Shown: in pieces, positions 35,714 to 44,936 of the stretch
How positions within the stretch are numbered: the first letter of the stretch is position 1
Layout of the letters: every line of letters starts with the position of its first letter
The notes under the pieces: model-generated
Seen by the model: only the letters and a program-made list of their open reading frames with translations
The model's database searches: none
Told to the model about the DNA's origin: nothing
NCBI GenBank assembly: GCA_023389155.1
Contig: JAEWEV010000002.1
Coordinates: 60,016-124,015 of the forward strand
DNA from: Pseudomonadota bacterium
GTDB taxonomy: Bacteria; Pseudomonadota; Gammaproteobacteria; Burkholderiales; Burkholderiaceae_B
DNA: 64,000 nt
Direction: 5' to 3'
Position numbers and translations under genes: made by a program

Positions 35714-36264
35714 GTATCACTAGCAAACCGATTACGTTGACGATCAACGGAAAAAAGCAGGGGCCTGTGGACGTACCGGAAGGCCTGATGATGATCGATT
35801 TTCTGCATGAATACGTGCATTTGACCGGATCACGGCTGGGGTGTGGCCAGGGCGTCTGTCATGCCTGTGTCGTGATTGAAGATCATCCTGATGGCACAAG
35901 CCAGGAAACGCGTACCTGTATCACCGGTGCGCATTACTTTGATGGAAAAGTCATTCGCACCGTTGAAGGACATGCCACTGTCGATGAGAAAGGTGAGGAA
36001 GTTCCATCCGCAGTGCAGCAGGCCTTCATGGATCATTACAGCTTTCAGTGCGGCTATTGCACGCCTGGATTCGTCAACGCCGCAACGGTCTTTATCGAAG
36101 GACTCAAGCGTAATCCCATAGACAGGGAAGATCTTGAGCCGGCCATACTGAAGGCGATGGATAACCACATCTGTCGTTGTACCGGCTATGTCCGCTATTA
36201 CGAGGCCGTGCGTGACGTCGTGCTGAGCACGCCGGGACTGATCAGGGAGAAGGCAAATGGCTAA
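35710..36264 (+). CDS. 2Fe-2S subunit of the molybdenum hydroxylase
   Basis: This 184-aa protein holds two [2Fe-2S] clusters. The plant-type cluster is seen as CGQGVCHACVV with a later TCIT, and the helical-bundle cluster as CGYCTPG and CRCTGY. It passes electrons from the Mo centre toward the cytochrome subunit. Its start overlaps the large-subunit stop and its end overlaps the cytochrome gene by eight bases, so the three genes are one transcription unit. Confidence 0.93.
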   Translation: MSITSKPITLTINGKKQGPVDVPEGLMMIDFLHEYVHLTGSRLGCGQGVCHACVVIEDHPDGTSQETRTCITGAHYFDGKVIRTVEGHATVDEKGEEVPSAVQQAFMDHYSFQCGYCTPGFVNAATVFIEGLKRNPIDREDLEPAILKAMDNHICRCTGYVRYYEAVRDVVLSTPGLIREKANG

Positions 36265-37507
36265 AAGGCGCGTTCTTCCGATTCTGTCCATTCTTGTGCT
36301 GGTCGTGATCGTTATCGTTGCCGTTCTGTGGTGGCGTGAACATCGTGAGAACACGAATCCTGTACAGAAAGTGACGGCGACAGATGAACAGATCGAGCGC
36401 GGTCGCTACGCAGCAAGCGCTGCAGACTGTGCTGCCTGCCATACGGTCAAGGGCGGTGGCCTGTTCGCCGGTGGCTTTCCCATGGAAACGCCTTTCGGCA
36501 CCATTCATGGCAGCAACATTACGCCGTCTGCAGATTATGGCATTGGCCGCTGGACCCGCGAAGATTTCCGTCTTGCGGTCAGGGATGGCATCACACCGGG
36601 AGGACGTCATTTATATCCCGCCATGCCTTATAACTCCTATCATCTTATGACAGATGAAGACCTGGACGATATTTATGCCTATTTGATGACACGGCCTGCC
36701 ATCGACGCTCCAACCCCAGAGAATGATCTGCCATTTCCCTTCAATCAGCGCTTTTTGATGATTGGATGGAATCTTCTGTTTCAGAATAAAGATCCCTTGC
36801 CGGCGGCATCTACCGGGGACTCCGAACTCTGGATACGGGGGCGGTATATGACGGATGTCATGGGGCATTGCGCCGAGTGTCATACGCCTCGAGGCATGTT
36901 CGGCCAGATGGATCTGGACAAGCCTTTGAAAGGAGGCACCCTCGGACGATTCAAGGCAGCAGACATTACGCCCGACGGATTGGCGGATCGTGGCTGGACA
37001 CCGGAACATCTCAGCCAATTTCTGGGTACAGGAAATGCCCCTCAAGGCTCTGCTTTCAGTGAAATGCATATGGTGGTTGCCCTGAGCACACAATATCTCA
37101 AGCCTGAAGACTTGAAAGCCATGACCACATACCTGATGGGAGATAAACCACCTGCCGCCAATGCGGCGCCAGTCAGGCCAGTTGCCGGGCAGGGCAGAGC
37201 GCTCTATCTGAATTTGTGTGCAGGCTGTCATGGCGTGTCGGGCGAGGGCAAACCGCATGTGGCGCCGTCAATGGTCGGCAATTCTACGATTCGTCAGGCG
37301 GATGCAATCAATCTGATTGCGTCTATTCTTGATGGCTTGCCAGAACAGGCTTTTCCGGGCCATGCCAATATGCAGGCCATGCCTGGTTTCAGCGGCAAGC
37401 TGAATGACGAGCAAATGGCGGAACTGGTCAATTACGCAAGAACATCGTGGGGCGGCCTGCCTGGCGATATCAAGCCGGAGCAAATAGCCAAGCTCAGGGA
37501 ACATTGA
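36257..37507 (+). CDS. Triheme cytochrome c subunit of the molybdenum hydroxylase
   Basis: This 416-aa protein has an N-terminal membrane anchor (about residues 7-25) and three CxxCH heme sites: CAACH at 58-62, CAECH near 206 and CAGCH near 320. The layout matches the cytochrome subunits of alcohol dehydrogenases and of nicotinate/isoquinoline-type hydroxylases, where electrons flow to the respiratory chain in the periplasm. Here the cytochrome is a separate gene, unlike fused NicB of Pseudomonas putida. Overlap with the upstream gene suggests translational coupling. Confidence 0.92.
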   Translation: MAKRRVLPILSILVLVVIVIVAVLWWREHRENTNPVQKVTATDEQIERGRYAASAADCAACHTVKGGGLFAGGFPMETPFGTIHGSNITPSADYGIGRWTREDFRLAVRDGITPGGRHLYPAMPYNSYHLMTDEDLDDIYAYLMTRPAIDAPTPENDLPFPFNQRFLMIGWNLLFQNKDPLPAASTGDSELWIRGRYMTDVMGHCAECHTPRGMFGQMDLDKPLKGGTLGRFKAADITPDGLADRGWTPEHLSQFLGTGNAPQGSAFSEMHMVVALSTQYLKPEDLKAMTTYLMGDKPPAANAAPVRPVAGQGRALYLNLCAGCHGVSGEGKPHVAPSMVGNSTIRQADAINLIASILDGLPEQAFPGHANMQAMPGFSGKLNDEQMAELVNYARTSWGGLPGDIKPEQIAKLREH

Positions 37508-37900
37508 TCGTCACTCGGGTGCTTTTAGAGAATGCACAACGGATTGCCTGAAGCTCCGGGCGCGCTGACATAATCTGGGCAGGGCAAGCATAACGCAGGG
37601 AATATTGCACAAAATGGTATGACGCGTTCGCTATATGCTTTTCATGTCACGCCCGGATATTTCAACTGCTATTGAACGCTTCAGGTTTAAAAGGATCGGT
37701 CAATTTCACTTGAAATGCACAATGCCGGATCATGTACATTTCAGTGTTGTGTTGGATGGTACGGCCTTTCCGCAAGCTCAACAGTGGTGTGCTATCGTGT
37801 TCTGGCAAGCTATCCTTTCGGGAGGCACGTCATATTCAGGGCAGGTCGTAGTCTTTAGAACTGGCTGCATTTATGTATATACCCAAACCGGAGCAAAGCG
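37508..37900. other. Gene-free stretch
   Basis: These 393 bases follow the molybdenum hydroxylase operon. A plus-strand frame (37635-37904) is open, but its content is not recognisable, and it overlaps the next gene's ribosome site. I see no terminator with a clear T-run. Confidence 0.4.
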
Positions 37901-38560
37901 ATGAGAAAGGTCATTGTAGGTGCATTTGTAAGTATGGATGGCGTCATGCAGGCGCCAGGCGGCCCTGAGGAAGATCCCGTAGGCGGATTCAGGTTTGGCG
38001 GCTGGGTAGCGCCGTATTTTGACGAATCGCTGGGCAGCAAAGTTGAGACGTTGTTTTCTCAGCCATTCGACCTGCTGCTCGGACGAAAAACCTACGATAT
38101 TTTTGCCGCTCACTGGCCTTATGTGGGACCGCAAGAGCCATTGGGGGCCCTGTTTGACAACGTTACCAAGTACGTTGCGACACGTAATACGAATTTCAGT
38201 CCTGAATGGAAAAACACGCAATCATTGGGATCAGATACCGTTGCTACCCTGCACAAACTAAAAGCAGACACGGGTCCTGATCTTTTGACGCAGGGGTCTT
38301 GCAATTTTCTGCAGACGCTGCTGGCCCATGATTTGGTCGATGAAATGGTAATTATGGTATTTCCGATCATTCTGGGCAAAGGCAAGCGGTTGTTCAGTGG
38401 CGACTCGGCTCCCGCCGCATTCAGGTTGACGAGCACGCAGGCATCTTATCGGGGTGTGATCGTTAACCGTTATGTTCGCGCGGGTGAAATCCAGACAGGT
38501 TCGTTTGCTGCCGAGCAGCCGTCGGAAGCCGAACTGGCGCGCCGACAGAATCTGAGCTAA
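37901..38560 (+). CDS. RibD/dihydrofolate-reductase-fold protein
   Basis: This 219-aa protein has the DHFR-like fold of the RibD C-terminal domain family: KVIVGAFVSMDGVMQAPGGP at the start, then LLLGRKTYDIFAAHWP and QGSCNFLQTLLAHDLVDE. Such proteins are NADPH-dependent reductases or stress-induced proteins of unknown substrate. GGAGCAAAGCG precedes the ATG. It appears single between the molybdenum operon and the aminotransferase. Confidence 0.85.
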   Translation: MRKVIVGAFVSMDGVMQAPGGPEEDPVGGFRFGGWVAPYFDESLGSKVETLFSQPFDLLLGRKTYDIFAAHWPYVGPQEPLGALFDNVTKYVATRNTNFSPEWKNTQSLGSDTVATLHKLKADTGPDLLTQGSCNFLQTLLAHDLVDEMVIMVFPIILGKGKRLFSGDSAPAAFRLTSTQASYRGVIVNRYVRAGEIQTGSFAAEQPSEAELARRQNLS

Positions 38561-38741
38561 CAGTATTTCTGAAAACGATGGGCGGCGACTGCCAGGTTAC
38601 CAGCGACTATGCGCTGTGCTGCCTGTCACGGCATGAACTAATGGGGGCCGGAAAATGAATTTCGATCGCCATAATAAGGGTAGGAATGCAAATGATGAGA
38701 GAGTCCAGGGTCATTGAGAGCGTGCACAACGCTGTTTTTTC

Positions 38742-39944
38742 ATGACAGTATTGAGCGAGAAGCAGATTGAATCCCTTCGCGGGATGACGCCTTCAATTGG
38801 GAATGTGATTTACTTGAATCACGCCAGTGCCAGTCTGGTTTCCACGCCCGTTATTGCATCCATGCATGCGTCGCTGGATCAGGAGCTGGCCCGGGGTGTC
38901 AATCGGGTCATTCGGGAAATGACTCCTGAAATAGAGCAACTACGCCAGCAAGTAGCCGTCCTGATTGGTGGGCAGGCTCACAATATTGCATTTGTCGATA
39001 CCACCACCTCTGGCTGGACTGGCGCACTGGAAGCGCTCACGCAAGACAGACGCGCGTTGTCGGTGGTGACCGTCAGAAATGAATGGAATATGAATATACT
39101 GTCGGCCCTTTCACTGCAAAGGCGTGGATTGGTGCGCCTGTCGATTGCCGATAATGATGCTGCCGGAAGCTTTGACCCGACTGCGCTGGCATCGGCCGCC
39201 AGGGGCGCCGATGTGGTCGCCGTTCCGGTTATTCCCAGTTCCTGCGGTGTAATCAATCCGCTGGCTGCGCTCAGGGCCAAACTTGAACCCGATACGCTGA
39301 TCTTTGCAGACGCTGCACAGGCGGCAGGCCAGATTCCGTTGCATGCGGCTTCGCTGGGGGCGGATGTGCTGGTCTTCCCTTCAAGAAAGTGGTTAAGAGG
39401 GCCCAAAGGGATTGCCGTGCTGTATGTTTCCGACAGGGCGTTGTCGCGCATGTCCGATCCGTTTCGTGTCAGTGGCCAGGGCGGCCTCCGCTGGCGCACG
39501 GATGATGAGTTCGATACGCCGGAGGATGCAAGAAAATTCGAGTCTTACGAATTCAATCCTGCTCTGCGCGCTGGCCTGAGAGCGGCAGTAGACATGCTGA
39601 CGCAGCTCGACCCGCAAGGAATCATGGAAAGAATCGCCTCACTGGGCGAGTATTTGAAGGAGGCATTCAGTCGTCATGGATTGCCTCGTTTGTTCGAGCA
39701 TCGAAACACCAGTGGCATATGGACCTTTGACTGTCCGCAGATATCGAATATGCAGGATCTTGGCCAACTGCGTGATAGGGGGCTTGAACTAGGTGCAATC
39801 TCTGGTGAAAGCAACCGACCTGTCCTGTTAGACAGAGGCGCAATGTTTATATTGCGATTGTCACTACATTACCTCAATACGAAGGACGATATCGATCAGG
39901 CCGTTAGTATCCTTGCGGATGCAACAGGAATAAAAAAAACCTAA
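38742..39944 (+). CDS. Class V aminotransferase-fold PLP enzyme
   Basis: This 400-aa protein has the class V PLP fold: YLNHASASLVSTPV at the N terminus, Asp190 in LIFADAAQA (contact to the pyridine ring), and the PLP lysine Lys216 in FPSRKWLRGPKGIAVLYV. This branch includes cysteine desulfurases, isopenicillin epimerases and related lyases. The usual His before the PLP Lys is Arg here. It is a lone gene ahead of the pyridine cluster; the substrate is unknown. Ribosome-binding support for the start is poor. Confidence 0.8.
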   Translation: MTVLSEKQIESLRGMTPSIGNVIYLNHASASLVSTPVIASMHASLDQELARGVNRVIREMTPEIEQLRQQVAVLIGGQAHNIAFVDTTTSGWTGALEALTQDRRALSVVTVRNEWNMNILSALSLQRRGLVRLSIADNDAAGSFDPTALASAARGADVVAVPVIPSSCGVINPLAALRAKLEPDTLIFADAAQAAGQIPLHAASLGADVLVFPSRKWLRGPKGIAVLYVSDRALSRMSDPFRVSGQGGLRWRTDDEFDTPEDARKFESYEFNPALRAGLRAAVDMLTQLDPQGIMERIASLGEYLKEAFSRHGLPRLFEHRNTSGIWTFDCPQISNMQDLGQLRDRGLELGAISGESNRPVLLDRGAMFILRLSLHYLNTKDDIDQAVSILADATGIKKT

Positions 39945-40070
39945 TGGCGATTCCCGTCGAGCTATGCTGAATGTGTCAACTCGCGTGATGCCTATTATCC
40001 GTGGCACTAGCAACAGCCGCGGTCCCTATTAACGTTTTCCCTTATTGCATGTGTGATCTCCAGCATAGTA

Positions 40071-40106
40071 CTTTATTAATTAATTGGTTGATTAATTATT
40101 TAATTA
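40071..40106. promoter_or_regulatory. AT-rich operator-like repeat upstream of the Liv operon
   Basis: TAATTAAT (40077-40084) and ATTAATTA (40091-40098) form a perfect 8-bp inverted repeat with a 6-base spacer, about 80 bases upstream of the binding-protein start. The same ATTAATTA word occurs before the monooxygenase gene and overlapping the TetR start. It is a candidate TetR operator. Confidence 0.6.
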
Positions 40107-40178
40107 GCTGTCGACTGTAATTCAAATCCGGGAATGCGTTTGCACGTCATTGCCAGCCATCATTGTTGGAGAGTTTTC

Positions 40179-41315
40179 ATGAAATATCTCACGCTACATA
40201 TCGTTGGAACAATGCTTGCCAGCAGTGCTGCGCTGGCTACGGAATCATCAGATCCGATCAAAATCGGTGTCATTCAGCCATTAACCGGCTCGGTAGCATA
40301 CAACGGTCAAGCTTACGTTAAGGGAGCAAAGCTTGCGGTTGCCCAGCGCAACGCTGAGGGCGGTGTAAACGGACACAAGATTGAATTGCAGATTGAAGAC
40401 GGTCAGTGTCAGCCTGCCAATTCGGTGAACGCTGCGGAAAAGCTGATCCAGCGCAACAAAGTAACTGTACTGGCCGGCGCGTTCTGTAGTTCGGCGACAG
40501 CAGCGATCATGGCTGTAGCGGAAAAATATAAGATTCCTTTGTTGTCTGGTGTGTCGTCGAAGGCCGATCTGACCGAAAAAGGCATGAAATATTTTTTTCG
40601 CTCTGCTGAGACTGACCGCCTCATGGCAAAAACATTCAGCAAAATTATCGCTAATGACTTGAAGCTCAAATCGGTAGCGTACATCGGTGTGAATGACGAT
40701 TGGGGTCGCGGCGGTGTGGAAGACTTCGAGGAAAATCTGAGTGAGTTAGGCGTTAAATCCGTGATGAAGGAATATTTTGATCACGGGACCACAGATTTTT
40801 ACACGCTGCTGACTAAACTGCGTGCGCAGAAACCGGATGGCGTATTTGTTGCCGCCGAGACGCAGGATGGATCCATACTGGTCAAGCAACTCAAGGAATT
40901 CGGCATCGATACCAAAGTGTTCGGTGTCGGATCGTGGGCGACATCTGATTTTATCGAGTTGACGGGAGACGCCTCTGAAGGCATTTATGCTGCAGTACCT
41001 TATGTGTCCAATATGAAAGGTGAGCGCAATGCGGCCTTTGTGAAAAGTTTCTCTGAAGAGTATAAGAACCTGCCAGGCAAATATGATGCTTCGGGATACA
41101 ACTCAATGAACATTCTGATGCAGGCAATTGAAAAAGCGGGCAGTACTGAACCGGACAAAATTCGTGACGCGCTCTACGACACGGATTATATGGCACCTAA
41201 CGGGCAGTTCAAATTCACAGAAAAAGGCGAGGGATACGGATTTGACACTGTGCTGGTGCAAATTCAGGGCGGCAAGACAACTGTGATTACGCAGACACCT
41301 ACCGAAAAACCGTAA
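40179..41315 (+). CDS. Liv-type ABC transporter substrate-binding protein
   Basis: This 378-aa protein has a signal peptide (cleaved after ALA, residue 20) and a LivK/AmiC-type fold (IKIGVIQPLTGSVAYNGQAYV, then AGAFCSSATAAIMAVAEKYKIP). The start at 40179 follows TTGGAGAG. Liv-type importers in catabolic clusters commonly carry aromatic or heteroaromatic acids, so the likely cargo is the pyridine carboxylate that the downstream enzymes degrade; this is inferred from context. It begins a five-gene transport operon. Confidence 0.9.
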   Translation: MKYLTLHIVGTMLASSAALATESSDPIKIGVIQPLTGSVAYNGQAYVKGAKLAVAQRNAEGGVNGHKIELQIEDGQCQPANSVNAAEKLIQRNKVTVLAGAFCSSATAAIMAVAEKYKIPLLSGVSSKADLTEKGMKYFFRSAETDRLMAKTFSKIIANDLKLKSVAYIGVNDDWGRGGVEDFEENLSELGVKSVMKEYFDHGTTDFYTLLTKLRAQKPDGVFVAAETQDGSILVKQLKEFGIDTKVFGVGSWATSDFIELTGDASEGIYAAVPYVSNMKGERNAAFVKSFSEEYKNLPGKYDASGYNSMNILMQAIEKAGSTEPDKIRDALYDTDYMAPNGQFKFTEKGEGYGFDTVLVQIQGGKTTVITQTPTEKP

Positions 41316-41345
41316 GGACTTCGGTCAAGGAAAGAGGAAACAGAT

Positions 41346-42218
41346 ATGGAACTGTTACCGCAGTTTATTGCAAATGGACTGGTTATCGGGTCGTTTTATG
41401 CATTATCGGCGTTGGGCCTGACGCTGATTCTAGGCTTGATGCGAGTCGTCAACTTTGCGCATGGCGAACTCTATATGGTTGGCGGTGTCATGGGGTGGTG
41501 GGCCACGACCAGACTGGGCCTGGACTTTTTCTCGGGCCTTTTGCTTGTTGCCATTGTTCTTGGCACATTCGGATGGTTGATCGATCGTTTCCTCATCGAG
41601 CGAATTCGCGACCAGGGAGAAGAGCCTGGGATACTGCTAACGATCGGTCTCTCTATATTTCTGGCGAATACAGCATTGCTGCTGGTAGGAACTGCTCCAC
41701 TGAAAATTGAATCTCCGCTGGCTGGCGCCCCGCTATTTTTGGGACCCATCGTATTGACCAAGGCGCGCCTTTTTGCCGTAGCCGTCAGCATCGTACTGAT
41801 GATTGCCACCTATCTGGTGATTCAGAAAACCAAACTCGGGCGTGCAATGCGTGCAACCTTTCAGGATCCGATGGCAGCCAAACTGGTTGGTATCCGGACT
41901 GCCAATATCTACGCTGGCACGTTCGCGATGGGGACCGTCATTGCATCCCTGGCCGGCATGTTGCTTGGATCTATTTATTCGACGCAGGTGTCCATCGGCG
42001 GCCTGGTCAGCATGAAAGCCTTTGTTGTCGTCATTCTCGGTGGTATGGGCAGTTTTGCAGGTGCCATTGTCGGCGGGCTGCTGCTTGGTCTGGCAGAAGC
42101 ACTTTGGGGAGGTTATGTGGCGACCGGTTGGGTGGACATTATCGGTTTCGTTCTGGTGATCTTTACGTTGCTATTTCGTCCGTACGGCCTTTTTGTAAAA
42201 CGCGCGGAGAGAGCATGA
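41346..42218 (+). CDS. livH: Liv-type ABC transporter permease LivH
   Basis: This 290-aa membrane protein shows LivH signatures: FIANGLVIGSFYALSALGL at the N terminus, GLMRVVNFAHGELYMVGG, and VVILGGMGSFAGAIVGGLLLG. It is the first permease of the Liv-type importer and ends overlapping the LivM gene by four bases. Confidence 0.92.
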   Translation: MELLPQFIANGLVIGSFYALSALGLTLILGLMRVVNFAHGELYMVGGVMGWWATTRLGLDFFSGLLLVAIVLGTFGWLIDRFLIERIRDQGEEPGILLTIGLSIFLANTALLLVGTAPLKIESPLAGAPLFLGPIVLTKARLFAVAVSIVLMIATYLVIQKTKLGRAMRATFQDPMAAKLVGIRTANIYAGTFAMGTVIASLAGMLLGSIYSTQVSIGGLVSMKAFVVVILGGMGSFAGAIVGGLLLGLAEALWGGYVATGWVDIIGFVLVIFTLLFRPYGLFVKRAERA

Positions 42219-43210
42219 ACATTCAACGAAATTTCCTGATGGCATTCATGTTGCTGGCAGCGGCATTGCCGTTTGTCATTAACGATCAATATATTCTTCA
42301 CGTTGCCATTATTGTGATGTTCTATGCTGTTCTCGCTACAAGTCTCAACCTGGTCGTGGGCTATGTAGGCGAGTTTTCGCTGGGGCATACCGCGTTTCTG
42401 GGAACAGGGGCCTATGCAGCTGCGCTGCTTTCTACACAGGCAGGCTGGCCGATGTGGGCTACCATACCGGTAGCGGGAGCGTGCGCAGCAATTATGGGAG
42501 CAATCATCGGTGCAATCACCTTGCGTTTGCACGGGCCGTTTTTTGTGATTATTACGCTATCCTTTTCAGAAGTTTTACGATTGATTGCGAATAATTGGGT
42601 AAGTGTTACCAAAGGGCCGATGGGAATCGCCGGTATACCACAACCGGAGTTTCTGTCCGGCGTCGGTAATCTGGGTGGAAAGCACTTCTATTACGTTATT
42701 GCCTGGCTTGTGCTCGCTTTGGCGCTCTATCTTTCATACCGGTTTGTGAATTCGAATGCTGGTCGCGCTGCCGTGGCGATACGAGAGAATCGGTACGTGG
42801 CACAGTCCATCGGTATCCGCCCGCTCAACTACTCAATGATGGCACTGGTGTTAGGCGCATTCCTGAGCGGCATGGCAGGCGGATTTTACGCTCATTACAT
42901 TTCATTTGTCGGCCCGGAAATGTTCCGGTTCGCGTTCATGGTGACGATGATCACGATGGTGCTGATCGGCGGGAAGGGTACGCTGGTCGGCCCGCTGGTA
43001 GGTGCGTTGCTCGTCACCTTTCTTGAAGAGTATCTGCGTGAAGCGCAGGAATTGCGATTGTCATTATTCGGTGTGATTGTGATCGCGATTGTGCTGTTTT
43101 TGCCTAATGGAATTATGGGATTCGTCTCGAAACGCCGCGAAACGCGGGACCAGAATGGTGCCTCTACGCTGAACATTCCTGTCTCACCGTCAAAGAGGAG
43201 ATCAGCATGA
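42215..43210 (+). CDS. livM: Liv-type ABC transporter permease LivM
   Basis: This 331-aa permease starts at an ATG that overlaps the LivH stop. It contains the LivM patterns ATSLNLVVGYVGEFSLGHTA, then IRENRYVAQSIGIRPLNYSM and the cytoplasmic loop MITMVLIGGKGTLVGPLVGA. It pairs with LivH to form the membrane channel. Downstream it overlaps LivG by four bases. Confidence 0.92.
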   Translation: MNIQRNFLMAFMLLAAALPFVINDQYILHVAIIVMFYAVLATSLNLVVGYVGEFSLGHTAFLGTGAYAAALLSTQAGWPMWATIPVAGACAAIMGAIIGAITLRLHGPFFVIITLSFSEVLRLIANNWVSVTKGPMGIAGIPQPEFLSGVGNLGGKHFYYVIAWLVLALALYLSYRFVNSNAGRAAVAIRENRYVAQSIGIRPLNYSMMALVLGAFLSGMAGGFYAHYISFVGPEMFRFAFMVTMITMVLIGGKGTLVGPLVGALLVTFLEEYLREAQELRLSLFGVIVIAIVLFLPNGIMGFVSKRRETRDQNGASTLNIPVSPSKRRSA

Positions 43211-44016
43211 CGCATACCACTGAGCAACCTGTACAGGCGAGCGGCATGCTTGAAGTCAACGGATTGTGTAAGTCATTTGGCGGTATTCACGCTGTCCGAG
43301 ATATCAGTTTCAAAGTGAGTCGCGGGGAAATCGTCGGACTAATTGGCCCTAACGGTGCCGGAAAAACCACGTGTTTCAACTTGATTACGGGCTTTATCGC
43401 GCCCACTTCGGGAAATGTGCAATTCAACGAAAAAGTGGTGACCGGTGAGAAGCCCTACCATATGGCCCGTCTCGGTATTGTGCGCAGCTTTCAGAAGACG
43501 AATATCCTAAAGACGCTGTCAGTTTTCGAGAATGTATTAACAGGTCACTATCTGCAAGCGCGCCAATCAGTGTGGAACACATTCTTTCCCACAGCAAAGG
43601 TCAGAAAGACTGAAGCGCAGATTCGTGACAGCGCGGCGCGCATTGTTAATACCATTGGATTGTCAAAACACATGAATGTTCCCGCCAGCCAGCTTTCCTG
43701 CGGTGAGCTGCGCTTGCTTGAGGTTGCACTGGCGCTGGCGGCAAAGCCCAAAGTCCTGCTACTGGATGAGCCCGCTGCAGGACTTAACAGTCATGAAGCC
43801 AGGGAATTTGGCAATGTGCTCCGGCAACTGGTAGGAGATCTCGTCGACTCGATTCTGATTGTGGAGCACAACATGGGTCTGGTTATGAGCGTTTCTGATC
43901 GCGTTGTAGTAATGCATTTCGGCAAAAAACTTGCCGAAGGTACGCCTGCCGAAGTACAGAAAAACGCCGAAGTCGTGGAAGCCTATTTGGGCGGAAGCGG
44001 GAAGGAGAAATTATGA
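43207..44016 (+). CDS. livG: Liv-type ABC transporter ATPase LivG
   Basis: This 269-aa ATPase has Walker A GPNGAGKTT, Walker B VLLLDEPAAGL and the family's variant signature LSCGELR. The N-terminal GLCKSFGGIHAVRDISFKV is typical of LivG. It overlaps LivM and LivF by four bases, which ties the whole importer into one translationally coupled operon. Confidence 0.92.
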   Translation: MTHTTEQPVQASGMLEVNGLCKSFGGIHAVRDISFKVSRGEIVGLIGPNGAGKTTCFNLITGFIAPTSGNVQFNEKVVTGEKPYHMARLGIVRSFQKTNILKTLSVFENVLTGHYLQARQSVWNTFFPTAKVRKTEAQIRDSAARIVNTIGLSKHMNVPASQLSCGELRLLEVALALAAKPKVLLLDEPAAGLNSHEAREFGNVLRQLVGDLVDSILIVEHNMGLVMSVSDRVVVMHFGKKLAEGTPAEVQKNAEVVEAYLGGSGKEKL

Positions 44017-44780
44017 ATGCAATCGTGGCGCCGGAAACAAGCTCATCAGCGGAAAAAAGCGTCCCACAAGCTCCATTGCTTGAAGTGCGAGACTTACACG
44101 TGAGTTATGGAAAAACACAGGCGCTCCATGGTGTTGATCTCACCGTTCAGCAAGGTGAAGTCATCGCGCTGCTTGGGGCGAATGGCGCAGGAAAAAGCAC
44201 AACGCTGCGGACAATATCGGGCTTGCTCAAGCCGACATCGGGAAAGATTACGTTTAGGGGAAATGATATCTCAGGCGTTTCAGCGGATCGGATCGTAGCC
44301 CAGGGAATCGCGCAGTCGCCAGAGGAACGTCATATATGGCCAACCATGACGGTTTACGAAAACCTGACGTTGGGAGCGTATTTGTGCAAGAAGGACAAGG
44401 AAGTGGAACATCGGGTGTCGGTGGTCTATCACCGATTTCCACGTCTGAAGGAAAGACACCGACAACTCGCGGGCACGCTCAGCGGTGGTGAACAGCAAAT
44501 GCTTGCAATCGGACGCGCACTGATGTCCGAACCATCACTTCTCCTGCTGGATGAACCCAGTCTTGGGCTCAGCCCGCGCATGGCTGAGGAAGTTTTTGAT
44601 TTTGTGAGAGAAATCAACCAACATGGAGTCACAGTCATTCTCGTAGAACAAAATGCGTTTAACGCCTTGTCCGTTTCAACGCGTGCCTATGTCTACGAAA
44701 CAGGAAAGGTGGTGGCAGAAAGGGAGGCAGCGGGCTTGCTGGATGATCCGGAATTGCTTAGTGCGTACTTGGGTGCCTAG
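44013..44780 (+). CDS. livF: Liv-type ABC transporter ATPase LivF
   Basis: This 255-aa ATPase has Walker A GANGAGKST, signature LSGGEQQ and Walker B LLLLDEPSLGLSP, and the length expected of LivF. It completes the importer. A 156-base gap with an AT-rich operator-like tract separates it from the monooxygenase gene. Confidence 0.92.
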   Translation: MNAIVAPETSSSAEKSVPQAPLLEVRDLHVSYGKTQALHGVDLTVQQGEVIALLGANGAGKSTTLRTISGLLKPTSGKITFRGNDISGVSADRIVAQGIAQSPEERHIWPTMTVYENLTLGAYLCKKDKEVEHRVSVVYHRFPRLKERHRQLAGTLSGGEQQMLAIGRALMSEPSLLLLDEPSLGLSPRMAEEVFDFVREINQHGVTVILVEQNAFNALSVSTRAYVYETGKVVAEREAAGLLDDPELLSAYLGA

Positions 44781-44864
44781 ATGACACGGTAGTCAGGAAA
44801 AATGCGCGTGATCGAAGCGCAGTGAAGCGCATGGTATCAAATTAGATATCCCGATCACAACATT

Positions 44865-44893
44865 TAATTAATTAATTGTTTATTTAATAAATT
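44865..44893. promoter_or_regulatory. AT-rich operator-like tract upstream of the FAD monooxygenase
   Basis: TAATTAATTAATTG occurs about 60 bases before the monooxygenase start and is followed by an imperfect mirrored ATTTAATAA. It shares the TAATTAAT word with the livK and tetR promoter sites, so one regulator may act at all three. Confidence 0.5.
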
Positions 44894-44936
44894 GCATGTG
44901 CTGATTACATATGTGATTGGAACAGGAGAGGAAATA

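Noticed and set aside
37635..37904. Possible 89-aa gene before the RibD-like gene
   Set aside because: No recognisable content or ribosome site, and its end overlaps the real start of the next gene.
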